A stretch of DNA of 64,000 nt from Patiria pectinifera (taxonomy: Eukaryota; Echinodermata; Asteroidea; Valvatida; Asterinidae), in contig CM057147.1 in the NCBI GenBank assembly GCA_029964075.1, positions 23,829,513-23,893,512 of the forward strand, read 5' to 3'. Below the pieces are notes generated by a model. That model did not search any database. It saw only the letters and a list, made by a program, of their open reading frames with translations, and had not been told where the DNA came from. Both the position numbers and the translations under genes were made by a program. Below, piece after piece: positions 42,077 through 53,700 of the stretch; position 1 is the stretch's first letter, and every line of letters starts with the position of its first letter.

Positions 42077-42250
42077 TTAAAGGAAATGTACAACATCATT
42101 CTTGCTGCAATTTTCAATGTAAAATGGCTTGGGGGATAAGAATGTTATAACAAATTTGCTGAACTGACTTGTTTCTTATGTTTTGAGCATGAAGATGTTG
42201 AAAACCAAGAAACATCCTGTTCTTGTAGTGTGGTTTGAAAATTTTTATAA
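42077..42250 (+). repeat. Half copy of the TTTAAAGGGAA family
   Basis: TTTAAAGGAAATGTACAACAT, GCTGCAATTTTCAATG, GTTATAACAAATTTGC and AAACCAAGAAACATCC follow the order of the left half of the element at 263-793. The right half is missing. Confidence 0.65.
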
Positions 42251-42825
42251 TGACAAGTCTGAAGTCTCCATGTTTTGCGAGATGCTTCTTTCTGTGTAAT
42301 TACATAAATAAACTTGGTCATTAGACATACCTTTTTTTTCTTTGGCATTCACACAGCAGATGAAGCGACATTGTAATACGTTTTTTTTCACTTCGCTTCT
42401 ACAAAATTACAATAAGGCCTGCCCTTCTCAATGGTGCTTGTATCTACTCAGCTGAAGTAAAACAAAAATAATAACTTTCATCCAAGTCGCCACCTTGGTT
42501 TTTTTTTTTCTTCACGATGGCGGATTTTCTCCAAGATGGCAGTGGCAGGAAAAAGGGGAGTGGGCGGGGACAAGAAACTGGTTTATTTTTTTACCTGGTC
42601 TAAGGCCCTATTGCCTCAGGTGCTTCTGTACATGCATGAACCCAACAATGACAGTTGAAACCGAAAAAAAACACCACTTTGTTATCAGGTTGCTTATCAA
42701 ATAAATGTCACTTGATCAGCTTCAATCTTTCTTTCATGTTTACATGAAAACTTACCTTGATGAAATTGCTTCAATGTATGTAAGTGCAATTATACATGTA
42801 CACATATACATGTACGTGTATGTTT

Positions 42826-43325
42826 NNNNNNNNNNNNNNNNNNNNNNNNNNNNNNNNNNNNNNNNNNNNNNNNNNNNNNNNNNNNNNNNNNNNNNNNNNN
42901 NNNNNNNNNNNNNNNNNNNNNNNNNNNNNNNNNNNNNNNNNNNNNNNNNNNNNNNNNNNNNNNNNNNNNNNNNNNNNNNNNNNNNNNNNNNNNNNNNNNN
43001 NNNNNNNNNNNNNNNNNNNNNNNNNNNNNNNNNNNNNNNNNNNNNNNNNNNNNNNNNNNNNNNNNNNNNNNNNNNNNNNNNNNNNNNNNNNNNNNNNNNN
43101 NNNNNNNNNNNNNNNNNNNNNNNNNNNNNNNNNNNNNNNNNNNNNNNNNNNNNNNNNNNNNNNNNNNNNNNNNNNNNNNNNNNNNNNNNNNNNNNNNNNN
43201 NNNNNNNNNNNNNNNNNNNNNNNNNNNNNNNNNNNNNNNNNNNNNNNNNNNNNNNNNNNNNNNNNNNNNNNNNNNNNNNNNNNNNNNNNNNNNNNNNNNN
43301 NNNNNNNNNNNNNNNNNNNNNNNNN
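42826..43325. other. Assembly gap of exactly 500 N
   Basis: The run of 500 N is a round number, as used for a gap of unknown or estimated size. It abuts TACATGTA repeats on the left and the inside of a transposon copy in the tandem array on the right. The real missing sequence may therefore be a whole array unit or more. Confidence 0.99.
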
Positions 43326-43554
43326 ATATGAGCAAACTGGAAAGAAAAGGAGTATTATTGGGAAGGCGTGGACGTTATAATTACAATGATCGTGAAAACA
43401 CGTAATGCACGTTGGAAATAACAACACCAAGTACACGATATAAATCCATTACTAGCCAATTGCGGTATCAAATCAGGATACAGGAAGAAAGTTTCCTGTA
43501 GGCTTACTATTGGAAACGAGGTTGGAAATAAAGTAAGCACTGGAGATGAGGTTG
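43326..43554. mobile_element. 9-bp-duplication MITE, site 1, U0 copy (right part)
   Basis: This is the right part of the element described at 48694-49144. Its end is CTGGAGATGAGGTTG, with two changes from the other copies. It is followed by the target duplication GACCGTATG at 43555-43563. The left part lies in the gap. Confidence 0.85.
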
Positions 43555-43722
43555 GACCGTATGCACTCTGCGCACATTAAGATACAGACCGAGCGCAACC
43601 GAGACTTGGCCAAGTCTAGCTGGCGCACGACTTGCATAAATCTGCATGTCAATACATATCAGGCCGTTAGGCCAAAAAAAAGCTCCGGTTTCTGGTATGC
43701 GCGCGTGTCGCCGTGGACATGC

Positions 43723-43914
43723 GCGTCGGCAAAATTTAAAAAAAGGGTTTTTTTCAATGTAAAATGATGTCTCAGAACCGCCATACTCACTGGTTTGACT
43801 GGAATCCTGCTGCTGCACACTTTTAACGTGTTTTAGATGGGGTTACGATGGAGCTTATACTGTTTTATGTTTTTCATTTTACATTGAAAAAAAAAAAATT
43901 AATTTTGCCGACGC
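43723..43914. repeat. Hairpin (foldback) in the tandem unit, three copies
   Basis: GCGTCGGCAAAATTTAAAAA and TTTTTTTCAATGTAAAATGA pair with TCATTTTACATTGAAAAAAA and AATTTTGCCGACGC, with a loop of about 110 bp. Copies are at about 49313-49506 and 55453-55645. Just upstream, TTA then GGCCAAAAAAAAGC and GGTTTCTGGT resemble the Harbinger-like left end, so the hairpin may be the inside of a related element whose right end has decayed. Confidence 0.75.
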
Positions 43915-45314
43915 AAAAAACGTCTTTGACGGTTAGTCTCCGATTGGTAAAAAACAGTTGAAATCGTTTAATATATATGCTGCTGCTCATGATTTCCTCA
44001 TGATTCCTGCTGATTCCGAATAAGTGTGACGGGGGTCTAAACCTCAATATGATATCGATCACAATATCAGTTATGTCATGATGACGTCATCAGATAAGAA
44101 ATAATAGACATTCAATCCAATCTGCATTTTTACGCATATGTTTTTGAACCATTTGTCCTCATGATTTTGCAACTTTCGACTTCACATCTTTTATCTCCCG
44201 TTAGTTTACAGTATAACATGACACAAAAAACACAGTAGCGAAACAGCCATAATTATGTTTGTCAACAAACATACATCTAGTCTTGTTGGCTTTTCCGCAT
44301 AGTAGCGGAAAAGCCTTTCTTTTTGTGCTGGTTTTTCGTTCTTCTTTTTGTCGCCTAAACCCCATAGACTTTGTACACGTCTTTTCTCAATGCCACTTTT
44401 TGCATGAATCTTTGTCATACATCATTCAAAGTCAGCATAGGCATAGAGTGACGTCATCATGACGTCATCATGGGTCACGTGATGTCACGTTAAGGATTAA
44501 AAGATTTTATTCTTTCAAAATCACTGTAAACCTAGCTGTGAGAGACCCGAACTTGACGTTTGCAAGAATTGATAGAATAATCCAGGATCTTCATTTTATA
44601 TCGTGTGAGCAAAATCGTTTTCTTCGTTTCTTATGAATAAAAGGGAGTAAATGCTTCGGATTTCAAATATTTACTTGTCATATATCGAGGTTGGGCTGGG
44701 GCTACCTTGACAATGTAAAAGCACATAATTCTGCACATAAATTACTGCATTTATTAATGTTAATTTCGAAAAAGTACAAATAATACCATACGGTAGTTCG
44801 TATGAATAAAAACTGGCATTTGCATTACTCCCATCTCATTATCATTATTCTCTGTGGTCCGTCATGGGGGACCGTACAATTTGTCGCAGACTGCCACAGC
44901 TGTATGAATAAACTAAAAACCATTTGCTCTTGAGTAAATGGCCTGCAAAATGTAATGCTTTACACGTTTATAAGTTTGCAGAAAATAAAACTACCGTAAC
45001 CGAAACGGAAAGCGGCACCAGGGGGGGGGGGGTCTCGTGCTCGAGGACAGATGCAAAAAAAAAAGCGCGCCAAACGTGCGAACGCAATGCTGTTTATACG
45101 GCTCCGTTGAACCACTAAATACAATGCTTTGCACGCACAAGTCAATCATGTTGCCATATCGAATGCACGACAAAATCGCCGGTGTTATTGCATTTGAAGT
45201 GAGTGGTGTTGCCATTTTTTTAAAGTCATCCTCGAGGTCGTCAATAAAATAATTGTATTTACTGAAGCCCGTGTTACCAACATTTTAACAATAGCTCAAT
45301 GCCGCGCAAATTAA

Positions 45315-45450
45315 AACACGATTTAAAGATACATGTATCTCGAAATGATTAGAGATATCTCTAAAACATTTAGAGATATCTTTAAATGATTTAAAGATAT
45401 CTCTAAAACTTTTAGAGATCTGTTTAACTCATTTAAAGATATATTTTAAT
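45315..45450. repeat. AT-rich AGAGATATCTCTAAAA minisatellite
   Basis: The palindromic words AGAGATATCT and AAAGATATCT alternate with TAAAACATTT and TAAATGATTT over about 130 bp. A second copy lies in U2 at about 50937-51060 with almost no change. The array could extrude cruciforms, but no function is evident. Confidence 0.7.
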
Positions 45451-45580
45451 ACATAACAGACATCGTCGATAGCACTTAATTGTTTTAATGACTTTGCTAA
45501 TGCTATATAAATGTTACTTTGGCTCGCCATACTGAACTGTACAACGAAATGCTCTTTGCGGTCGAGCATGCACATAAACG

Positions 45581-45766
45581 TGTGTTCACCGTCGATCGTG
45601 GACGTCTTATTGTCCCTCTTTTGTTTGTACTCTTAACTTTTTAGGAAGACTCCCATTGGTTTTGTACACGACCCCAATCGCGGACGTATGGGAATCGTGG
45701 ACCATGTTGTTCTCTTTTGTTCTCTGGTATTTTTCGTCCACGGTTTGAAAAGATAAACACGTACAA
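45581..45766 (+). mobile_element. MITE with TGTGTTCAC end, copy in U1
   Basis: It begins TGTGTTCACCGTCGATCGTG and runs collinear with the reverse complement of 16664-16861 to GTCCACGGTTTGAAAA and CACGTACAA. The outermost right GTGAACACA is lost. The U2 copy is at 51192-51378. Confidence 0.78.
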
Positions 45767-46083
45767 CCAGACGTCCAAGAGAATTGTCCCTAACGAAATG
45801 CGAGAAACCCAACTGTTTATTTTGTGCATCTCACCCTGTCCGGGCAGTCAAAGCTATGGCTGAAATTCGCAAGAATCGCGGCATCATGCTCGTTCCTGAA
45901 AATCACCAACACACGCTGGACACTTCCAAACGTACCTTGAGTTGGCGGCTTCGCCAGATGACAAGGGCGGGGAGGACAAAATACCGTCACCCAAAGGAAC
46001 TCGGGAAATGCCCACACTGCCCACATTACATGTTCTTATCAAAGGAAGACAAAAGAGGCACTTATTTCGTATTTCATTTCTAG
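45757..46083 (+). CDS. Cys/His-rich short open frame, unknown (U1 copy)
   Basis: The frame is open from a stop at 45754 to TAG at 46081-46083. There is no ATG near its start (the first in-frame Met is in AVKAM), so it may be an exon or a fossil. The visible protein has C-x4-C-x2-C (CEKPNCLFC), HPVRAVKAMAEIRKNRG, LVPENHQHTLDTSKR, RHPKELGKCPHCPHYM and SKEDKRGTYFVFHF. The Cys/His spacing suggests zinc binding, and KCPHC...SKEDK looks like the start of a C2H2-type finger. A +1 frame offers RHLFRISF just after SKEDK, so a frameshift may interrupt the finger. A MITE abuts the 5' side. I do not recognise the family. Confidence 0.45.
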   Translation, partial: TRTTRRPRELSLTKCEKPNCLFCASHPVRAVKAMAEIRKNRGIMLVPENHQHTLDTSKRTLSWRLRQMTRAGRTKYRHPKELGKCPHCPHYMFLSKEDKRGTYFVFHF

Positions 46084-46823
46084 ACTTTTGGAACCATCAG
46101 CTCAATTTTTTTTTCATATTATTTTAGGTACTATATATATGTATATATACATACATAAACATAACAGGTACACAAAGAATTGAAACTTTATGTTTTGCTG
46201 TCGGTGTATAAATGGCCCGGATCTCACGCGAACAGCTGACAAATGTATTCGTAAATGTAAAGTCAATATATTTGTGCATTTCGAAAGAAATAGAAATGTT
46301 TGCAAATAAGATAAGTAATTGAATACGTTTACTTTTAAAAGAGGCACCCGTTGGTGAAAGAGACACGCTTTGGGATAATATATATATATTAAGGAATTTA
46401 AGACATTCTTACCGTTTTACAATTTCATAACCTAAGTGTGTTTTGATCGCTTCAAAGCAAATTTAAGGATAATACAGTAGTTGTAATATCTCTTCGGCTT
46501 TTATCTTTTTAGATTTTTCTTTCTCATCTGTTTTGTAGTGCTATATTAATTGGTTTCAACGGAATAATCTTTATGTAAATGTTAATGTTTTATCATACAT
46601 ATTCCTGCAATTCGGCGTATGCCTGCAACAGAATATGAATAAAACCATTCAATTCCAAATATAATTCAACTCTTATCTCTATGTAGTTGCAAATATGGGG
46701 CTAGTTAATATATATTTAACGTCATAAAACCCCACAAGCGTGACCACTAATCCTGCAATCCCCTAATTATACAGGGTCGACTATTGACGAAGTCTTTTGC
46801 GCACCAAAGTGCCCTAATTAACC

Positions 46824-47337
46824 CAACCTCGTACCCAGGGTGTCGAGCAGTACGCGCCCATGACTACCTCCTCTCTCACCCTGGTATTGGATCATTTGCA
46901 TGTGCAAGATTTTTGAACACGCATGCAAATGAGGAATAGTCTGGTGTTTGCATGTGCGTTACATTAGCGTTTGTTTTTGTATGCGGTGTCTGGGGTAAAA
47001 ACAGAGTCAATTCGTAGCAGCGCGAGCAGGGCGTGAGTTGCGAAAACACGATTTTTATTCAATTAAACTGTTACGATCTTAACGAAACAATATGCAGTAT
47101 CACATTTCATATTAATATTAATAAATTGGAAAGGAAACTAATATTTTCGAGAAAGCGTGGACGAATGATCGCGAAAACACGTACTGCACGTTGTGAATAA
47201 CAAAACACCAAGTACACGATAAAATCCGTTACTAGCCAATTGCGGTATCGAATCAGGATACAGGAAGAAAGTTTCATATCCAGGGTTTACTATAGGAAAC
47301 CGTGTTGGAAATAAAGTAAGCACTGGGGACGAGGTTG
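46824..47337. mobile_element. 9-bp-duplication MITE, site 2, U1 copy
   Basis: The left end is CAACCTCGTACCCAGGG and the right end is CTGGGGACGAGGTTG. The target duplications are TAATTAACC at 46815-46823 and CAATTAACC at 47338-47346; the U2 copy shows the perfect CAATTAACC pair. The 514-bp body has CACCCTGGTATTGGATCATT, GCATGCAAATGAGGAATAG, and AATCAGGATACAGGAAGAAA. Long target duplications of 9 bp fit Mutator-like or Merlin-like elements. No transposase is present. Confidence 0.9.
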
Positions 47338-48693
47338 CAATTAACCTGCTTCTTTTGTTCGCAATAACCTGGGTGGAGCTGCAGAGCTGAAGTTGACACC
47401 GCACCGGAGGGGAATGCATTGTTGGTATGCAGTGACCCCGTCCAACCCCGAAAAACCTCTATTTACCGCGCGGTACCGTACGGTTTATTGCGGTTAACAC
47501 AGAAGAACCGCCTGTTTAATTGTGAATCTGCCCCTTAGCTGTTCGTGATCCTTTGTTCTGACATAAAATTATTAGCAACTTAACTGGGCTGTGTCTAAAG
47601 AAGCAGTTGTCAGCCCGACCATGCCACTCTGCGTTTGTTACTGCAAAAAACGCCTTGACCTCTAGTTTTAGTTTTTGGTTTTTAGTGACTAGGAAGAAAC
47701 AGGAGCCGGCTTTTCAAGATTGTGGGTTGTTCGGCTGAAGGCAACACAACCTTTTTTGTGGCTTTCTGATGATTTACAGACGATCTGCCGAATCACAAAA
47801 CCGTGACTTCTCCTACAAACAGATCTCGCACAAAGCTCTGAAGTTCTGGACGAGCGACTCTGCTAGCTGTTTACAATATTATCCGCCACGAAACGAGATG
47901 TCGCTTGCAGCTCTTTTCATGATCCAAAATCCATGACCCCCGCTTTCTCGATATCAAAAAGCAATTATCAACTAGAGGGTTGTAGGAACAACCACACGGT
48001 GTTGGGCCATGGATTACCGCAAACTTTGCCACACACATCAAATCAAAATATGCATGTTTTAATCCATGTTTGACTTTTTAACATGCCGCCAGAGGGCGCT
48101 CTAACATTTGATGACGTCACCTGTGAAATGTTTGTACAGTACTGCCTAGGCAGACACTCGAATCGTTGAAACCAAGTTCGCATCTTCTGCCAATTTCAAT
48201 TAATAAAGCACTTCCGTTTTCGACCGGAAGGAAGGGTCACGTGATTTTACGCGCACAACATATCATGAAGATCATGTATTACCATGTCGATTCCCGCAAA
48301 TTCCAGGTTCCGGTCTCTCACGGATGATTTTATATGGAATTTCAAAGATTAAATTTATTAAACTTTCGAGTGACGTCACGTGACCCATGATGGCGTCATG
48401 ATTACGTAATTGCAAAAAAAAACATCTGCGGTGGATTAGGCATTCATGTATTGACAAATGAAGTTCATATATGTTTCCATTTCTCCAAACAGTTCTGGAG
48501 AAGGATTTCCTGAGAATATGCTGAGAAGAATAAAAACAGTAAAATCTTACAAAACCAATAGGTATTGGGCTCAAGTCGGTTTCTTAAAAAAAAACGCAAA
48601 AAATCACTTAGTTTACGTCTAGACGTCTTTCCAGAAGCATGACAAGGTACACTTCAGCACGCGTATCACTGGTCTCTTATTAAAGACCGTATG

Positions 48694-49144
48694 CAACCTC
48701 GTCCCCAGGGTGTCGAGCAGTACGCGCCCACCACTACCTGCTCTCCCACCCTGGTATTGGATCATTTGCATGTGCAAGATTTTTGAACACGTATGCAAAT
48801 GAGGAATAGTCTGGTGCCTGCATGTGCGTGACATTAGCGGGGTTTTTTGTTTGTTGGGAAGTTAAAATGTTACAATCTGGCCCGCCAATATGCAGTATCA
48901 CCTTTCATATTTATATGAGCAAACTGGAAAGAAAAGGAGTATTATTGGGAAGGCGTGGACGTTATAATTACAATAATTGTGAAAAGACGTAATGCACGTT
49001 GAAAATAACAACACCAACTACACGATATAAATCCATTATTAGCAAATTGCGGTATCAAATCAGGATACAGGAAGAAAGTTTCCTTTCCAGGGCTTACTAT
49101 TGGAAACGAGGTTGGAAATAAAGTAAGCACTGGGGACGAGGTTG
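48694..49144. mobile_element. 9-bp-duplication MITE, site 1, U1 copy
   Basis: Its 15-bp ends are perfectly complementary: CAACCTCGTCCCCAG and CTGGGGACGAGGTTG. The target duplication GACCGTATG is perfect at 48685-48693 and 49145-49153. The 451-bp body is the same family as 46824-47337 but diverged and shorter in the middle, so the two sites were hit independently before the 5.6-kb unit was duplicated. Confidence 0.93.
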
Positions 49145-51191
49145 GACCGTATGCACTCTGCGCACATTAAGATACAGACCGAGCGCAACCGAGACTTGGC
49201 CAAGTCTAGCTGGCGCACGACTTGCATAAATTTGCATGTCAATACATATCAGGCCGTTAGGCCAAAAAAAAGCTCCGGTTTCTGGTATGCGCGCGTGTCG
49301 CCGTGGACATGCGCGTCGGCAAAATTAAAAAAAGGGGTTTTTTTTTCAATGTAAAATGATGTCTCAGAACCGCCATACTCACTGGTTTGACTGGAATCCT
49401 GCTGCTGCACACTTTTAACGTGTTTTAGATGGGGTTACGATGGAGCTTATACTGTTTTATGTTTTTCATTTTACATTGAAAAAAAAAATAATAATTTTGC
49501 CGACGCAAAAAACGTCTTTGACGGTTAGTCTCCGATTGGTAAAAAACAGTTGAAATCGTTTAATATATATGCTGCTGCTCATGATTTCCTCATGATTCCT
49601 GCTGATTCCGAATAAGTGTGACGGGGGTCTAAACCTCAATATGATATCGATCACAATATCAGTTATGTCATGATGACGTCATCAGATAAGAAATAATAGA
49701 CATTCAATCCAATCTGCATTTTCACGCATATGTTTTTGAACCATTTGTCCTTATGATTTTGCAACTTTCGACTTCACATCTATTATCTCCCGTTAGTCTA
49801 CAGTATAACATGCCATAAAAACACAATAGCGAACCAGCCATAATTATGTTTGTCAACAAACATACATCTCGTCTTTTTGGCTTTTCCGCATAGTTGCGGA
49901 AAAGCCTTTCTTTTTGTGCTGGTTTTTCTTTCTTCTTCTTTTTGTCGCCTAAACCCCGTAGACTTTGTACACGTCTTTTCTCAACGCCACTTTTTTGCAT
50001 GAATCTTTGTCATACATCATTCAAAGTCAGCATAGGCATAGAGTGACGTCATCATGACGTCATCATGGGTCACGTGATGTCACGTTAAGGATTAATAGAT
50101 TTTATTCTTTCAAAATCACTGTAAACCTAGCTGTGAGAGACCCGAACTTGACGTTTGCAAGAATTGATAGAATAATCCAGGATCTTCATTTTATATCGTG
50201 TGAGCAAAATCGTTTTCTTCGTTTCTTATGAATAAAAGGGAGTAAATGCTTCGGATTTCAAATATTTACTTGTCATATATCGAGGTTGGGCTGGGGCTAC
50301 CTTGACAATGTAAAAGCACATAATTCACACATAAATTACTGCATTTATTAATGTTAATTTCGAAAAAGTACAAATAATACCATACGGTAGTTCGTATGAA
50401 TAAAAACTGGCATTTGCATTACTCCCATCTCATTATCATTATTCTCTGTGGTCCGTCATGGGGGACCGTACAATTTGTCGCAGACTGCCACAGCTGTATG
50501 AATAAAAATTAATTAAAGGCTCTTACTAAAAACCATTTGCTCTTGAGTAAATGGCCTGCAAAATGTAATGCTTTACACGTTTATAAGTTTGCAGAAAATA
50601 AAACTACCGTAACCGAAACGGAAAGCGGCACCAGGGGGGGGGGGGGTCTCGTGCTCGAGGACAGATGCAAAAAAAAAGCGCCAAACGTGCGAACGCAATG
50701 CTGTTTATATGGCTCCGTTGAACCACTAAATACAATGCTTTGCACGCACAAGTCAATCATGTTGCCATATCGAATGCACGACAAAATCGCCGGTGTTATT
50801 GCATTTGAAGTGAGTGGTGTTGCCATCTTTTTAAAGTCATCCTCGAGATCGTCAATAAAATAATTGTATTTACTGAAGCCCGTGTTACCAACATTTTAAC
50901 AATAGCTCAATGCTGCGCAAATTAAAACACGATTTAAAGATACATGTATCTCGTAATGATTAGAGATATCTCTAAAACATTTAGAGATATCTTTAAATGA
51001 TTTAAAGATATCTCTAAAACTTTTAGAGATCTGTTTAACTCATTTAAAGATATATTTTAATACATAACAGACATCGTCGATAGCACTTAATTGTTTTAAT
51101 GACTTTGCTAATGCTATATAAATGTTACTTTGGCTCGCCATACTGAACTGTACAACGAAATGCTCTTTGCGGTCGAGCATGCACATAAACG

Positions 51192-51378
51192 TGTGTTCAC
51201 CGTCGATCGTGGACGTCTTATTGTCCCTCTTTTGTTTGTACTCTTTAACTTTTTAGGAAGACCCCCATTGGTTTTGTACACGACCCCAATCGCGGACGTA
51301 TGGGAATCGTGGACCATGTTGTTCTCTTTTGTTCTCTGGTATTTTTCGTCCACGGTTTGAAAAGATAAACACGTACAA
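51192..51378 (+). mobile_element. MITE with TGTGTTCAC end, copy in U2
   Basis: It is the same as 45581-45766 apart from a few base changes, for example GACCCCCATTGG against GACTCCCATTGG. Confidence 0.78.
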
Positions 51379-51695
51379 CCAGACGTCCAAGAGAATTGTC
51401 CCTAACGAAATGCGAGAAACCCAACTGTTTATTTTGTGCATCTCACCCTGTCCGGGCAGTCAAAGCTATGGCTGAAATTCGCAAGTATCGCGGCATCATG
51501 CTCGTTCCTGAAAATCACCAACACACGCTGGACACTTCCAAACGTACCTTGAGTTGGCGGCTTCGCCAGATGACAAGGGCGGGGAGGACAAAATACCGTC
51601 ACCCAAAGGAACTCGGGAAATGCCCACACTGCCCACATTACATGTTCTCATCAAAGGAAGACAAAAGAGGCACTTATTTCGTATTTCATTTCTAG
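51369..51695 (+). CDS. Cys/His-rich short open frame, unknown (U2 copy)
   Basis: It is the same frame as 45757-46083 and ends with TAG at 51693-51695. Over the last 99 codons it differs by two replacements (IRKNRG to IRKYRG, YMFLSK to YMFSSK) and I saw no silent change. That is not what purifying selection would give, though two changes are too few to decide. Openness of both copies may simply reflect how recent the duplication is. Confidence 0.45.
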   Translation, partial: TRTTRRPRELSLTKCEKPNCLFCASHPVRAVKAMAEIRKYRGIMLVPENHQHTLDTSKRTLSWRLRQMTRAGRTKYRHPKELGKCPHCPHYMFSSKEDKRGTYFVFHF

Positions 51696-52438
51696 ACTTT
51701 TGGAACCATCAGCTCAATTTTTTTTCATATTATTTTAGGTACTATATATATGTATATATACATGCATAAACATAACAGGTACACAAAGAATTGAAACTTT
51801 ATGTTTTGCTGTCGGTGTATAAATGGCCCGGATCTCACGCGAATAGCTAGCTGACAAATGTATTCGTAAATGTAAAGTCAATATATTTGTGCATTTCGAA
51901 AGAAATAGAAATGTTTGCAAATAAGATAAGTAATTGAATACGTTTACTTTTAAAAGAGGCACCCGTTGGTGAAAGAGACACGCTTTGGGATAATATATAT
52001 ATATTAAGGAATTTAAGACATTCTTACCGTTTTACAATTTCATAACCTAAGTGTGTTTTGATCGCTTCAAAGCAAATTTAAGGATAATACAGTAGTTGTA
52101 ATATCTCTTCGGCTTTTATCTTTTTAGATTTTTCTTTCTCATCTGTTTTGTAGTGCTATATTAATTGGTTTCAACGGAATAATCTTTATGTAAATGTTAA
52201 TGTTTTATCATAAACATTCCTGCAATTCGGCGTATGGCTGCAACAGAATATGAATAAAACCATTCAATTCCAAATATAATTCAACTCTTATCTCTATGTA
52301 GTTGCAAATATGGGGCTAGTTAATATATATTTAACGTCATAAAACCCCACAAGCGTGACCACTAATCCTGCAATCCCCTAATTATACAGGGTCGACTATT
52401 GACGAAGTCTTTTGCGCACCAAAGTGTCCCAATTAACC

Positions 52439-52950
52439 CAACCTCGTACCCAGGGTGTCGAGCAGTACGCGCCCATCACTACCTGCTCTCTCACCCTGGT
52501 ATTGGATCATTTGCATGTGCAAGATTTTTGAACACGCATGCAAATGAGGAATAGTCTGGTGTTTGCATGTGCGTTACATTAGCGTTTGTTTTTGTATGCG
52601 GTGTCTGGGGTAAAAACAGAGTCAATTCGTAGCAGCGCGAGCAGGGCGTGAGTTGCGAAAACACGATTTTTATTCAATTAAATTGTTACGATCTTAACGA
52701 AACAATATGCAGTATCACATTTCATATTAATATTAATAAATTGGAAAGGAAACTAATATTTTCGAGAAAGCGTGGACGAATGATCGCGAAAACACGTACT
52801 GCACGTTGTGAATAACAACACCAAGTACACGATAAAATCCGTTACTAGCCAATTGCGGTATCGAATCAGGATACAGGAAGAAAGTTTCATATCCAGGGTT
52901 TACTATTGGAAACCGTGTTGGAAATAAAGTAAGCACTGGGGACGAGGTTG
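52439..52950. mobile_element. 9-bp-duplication MITE, site 2, U2 copy
   Basis: The target duplication is a perfect CAATTAACC at 52430-52438 and 52951-52959. The ends are CAACCTCGTACCCAG and CTGGGGACGAGGTTG. It is collinear with 46824-47337. Confidence 0.92.
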
Positions 52951-53700
52951 CAATTAACCTGCTTCTTTTGTTCGCAATAACCTGGGTGGAGCTGCAGAGC
53001 TGAAGTTGACACCGCACCGGAGGAGAATGCATTGTTGGTATGCAGTGACCCCGTCCAACCCCGAAAAACCTCTATTTACCGCGCGGTACCGTACGGTTTA
53101 TTGCGGTTAACACAGAAGAACCGCCTGTTTAATTGTGAATCTGCCCCTTAGCTGTTCGTGATCCTTTGTTCTGACATAAAATTATTAGCAACTTAACTGG
53201 GCTGTGTCTAAAGAAGTAGTTGTCAGCCCGACCATGCCACTCTGCGTTTGTTACTGCAAAAAACGCCTTGACCTCTAGTTTTAGTTTTTTTGTTTTTAGT
53301 GACTGGGAAGAAACAGGAGCCGGCTTTTCAAGATTGTGGGTTGTTCGGCTGAAGGCAACACAACATTTTTTGTGGCTTTCTGATGATTTACAGACGATCT
53401 GCCGAATCACAAAACCGTGACTTCTCCTACAAACAGATCTCGCACAAAGCTCTGAAGTTCTGGACGAGCGACTCTGCTAGCTGTTTACAATATTATCCGC
53501 CACGAAACGAGATGTCGCTTGCAGCTCTTTTCATGATCCAAAATCCATGACCCCCGCTTTCTCGATATCAAAAAGCAATTATCAACTAGAGGGTTGTAGG
53601 AACAACCACACGGTGTTGGGCCATGGATTACCGCAAACTTTGCCACACACATCAACTCAAAATATGCATGTTTTAATCCATGTTTGACTTTTTAACATGC

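Larger units (their letters stand above)
37756..42825. other. 3' flank of SH2B up to the assembly gap
   Basis: The beginning must contain the SH2B 3' UTR, but no clear polyadenylation site was pinned down. The region then holds a SINE (38523-38815), a MITE (39076-39313), a Harbinger-like element (40232-40576), a long foldback (41150-41629) and a half element (42077-42250). Poly-T runs lie at about 41630-41650. No gene was recognised. Confidence 0.65.
43326..44002. repeat. Tandem unit U0, right end only (truncated by the gap)
   Basis: The 677 bases are nearly identical to 48913-49594 and 55053-55732. Because the last copy joins unique sequence at 55732, the unit is best phased to end at TTTCCTCATG. 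This makes the present stretch the tail of an earlier unit whose start is hidden by the gap. Confidence 0.85.
44003..49594. repeat. Tandem duplication unit U1 (5.6 kb)
   Basis: U1 starts at ATTCCTGCTGATTCCG and ends at TTTCCTCATG. It is collinear with U2 (49595-55732) with only a few single-base changes and small indels per several hundred bases, so the duplication is recent. One large difference exists: U2 has about 526 bp more near 53830-54360. Contents in order: TGACGTCA cluster (44079, 44452), poly-G (45017), AGAGATATCT repeats (45340-45450), MITE (45581-45766), Cys/His frame (45757-46083), two copies of a 9-bp-duplication MITE, hairpin. No recognised host gene or transposase is present. 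Confidence 0.9.

Noticed and set aside
42705..43436. Open frames of about 200 codons on both strands
   Set aside because: They consist almost entirely of translated N bases of the assembly gap.
45641..45829. Minus-strand frame repeated at 51253 and resembling a plus-strand frame at 16669
   Set aside because: The similarity follows the boundaries of a non-coding inverted-repeat element present at all three places.
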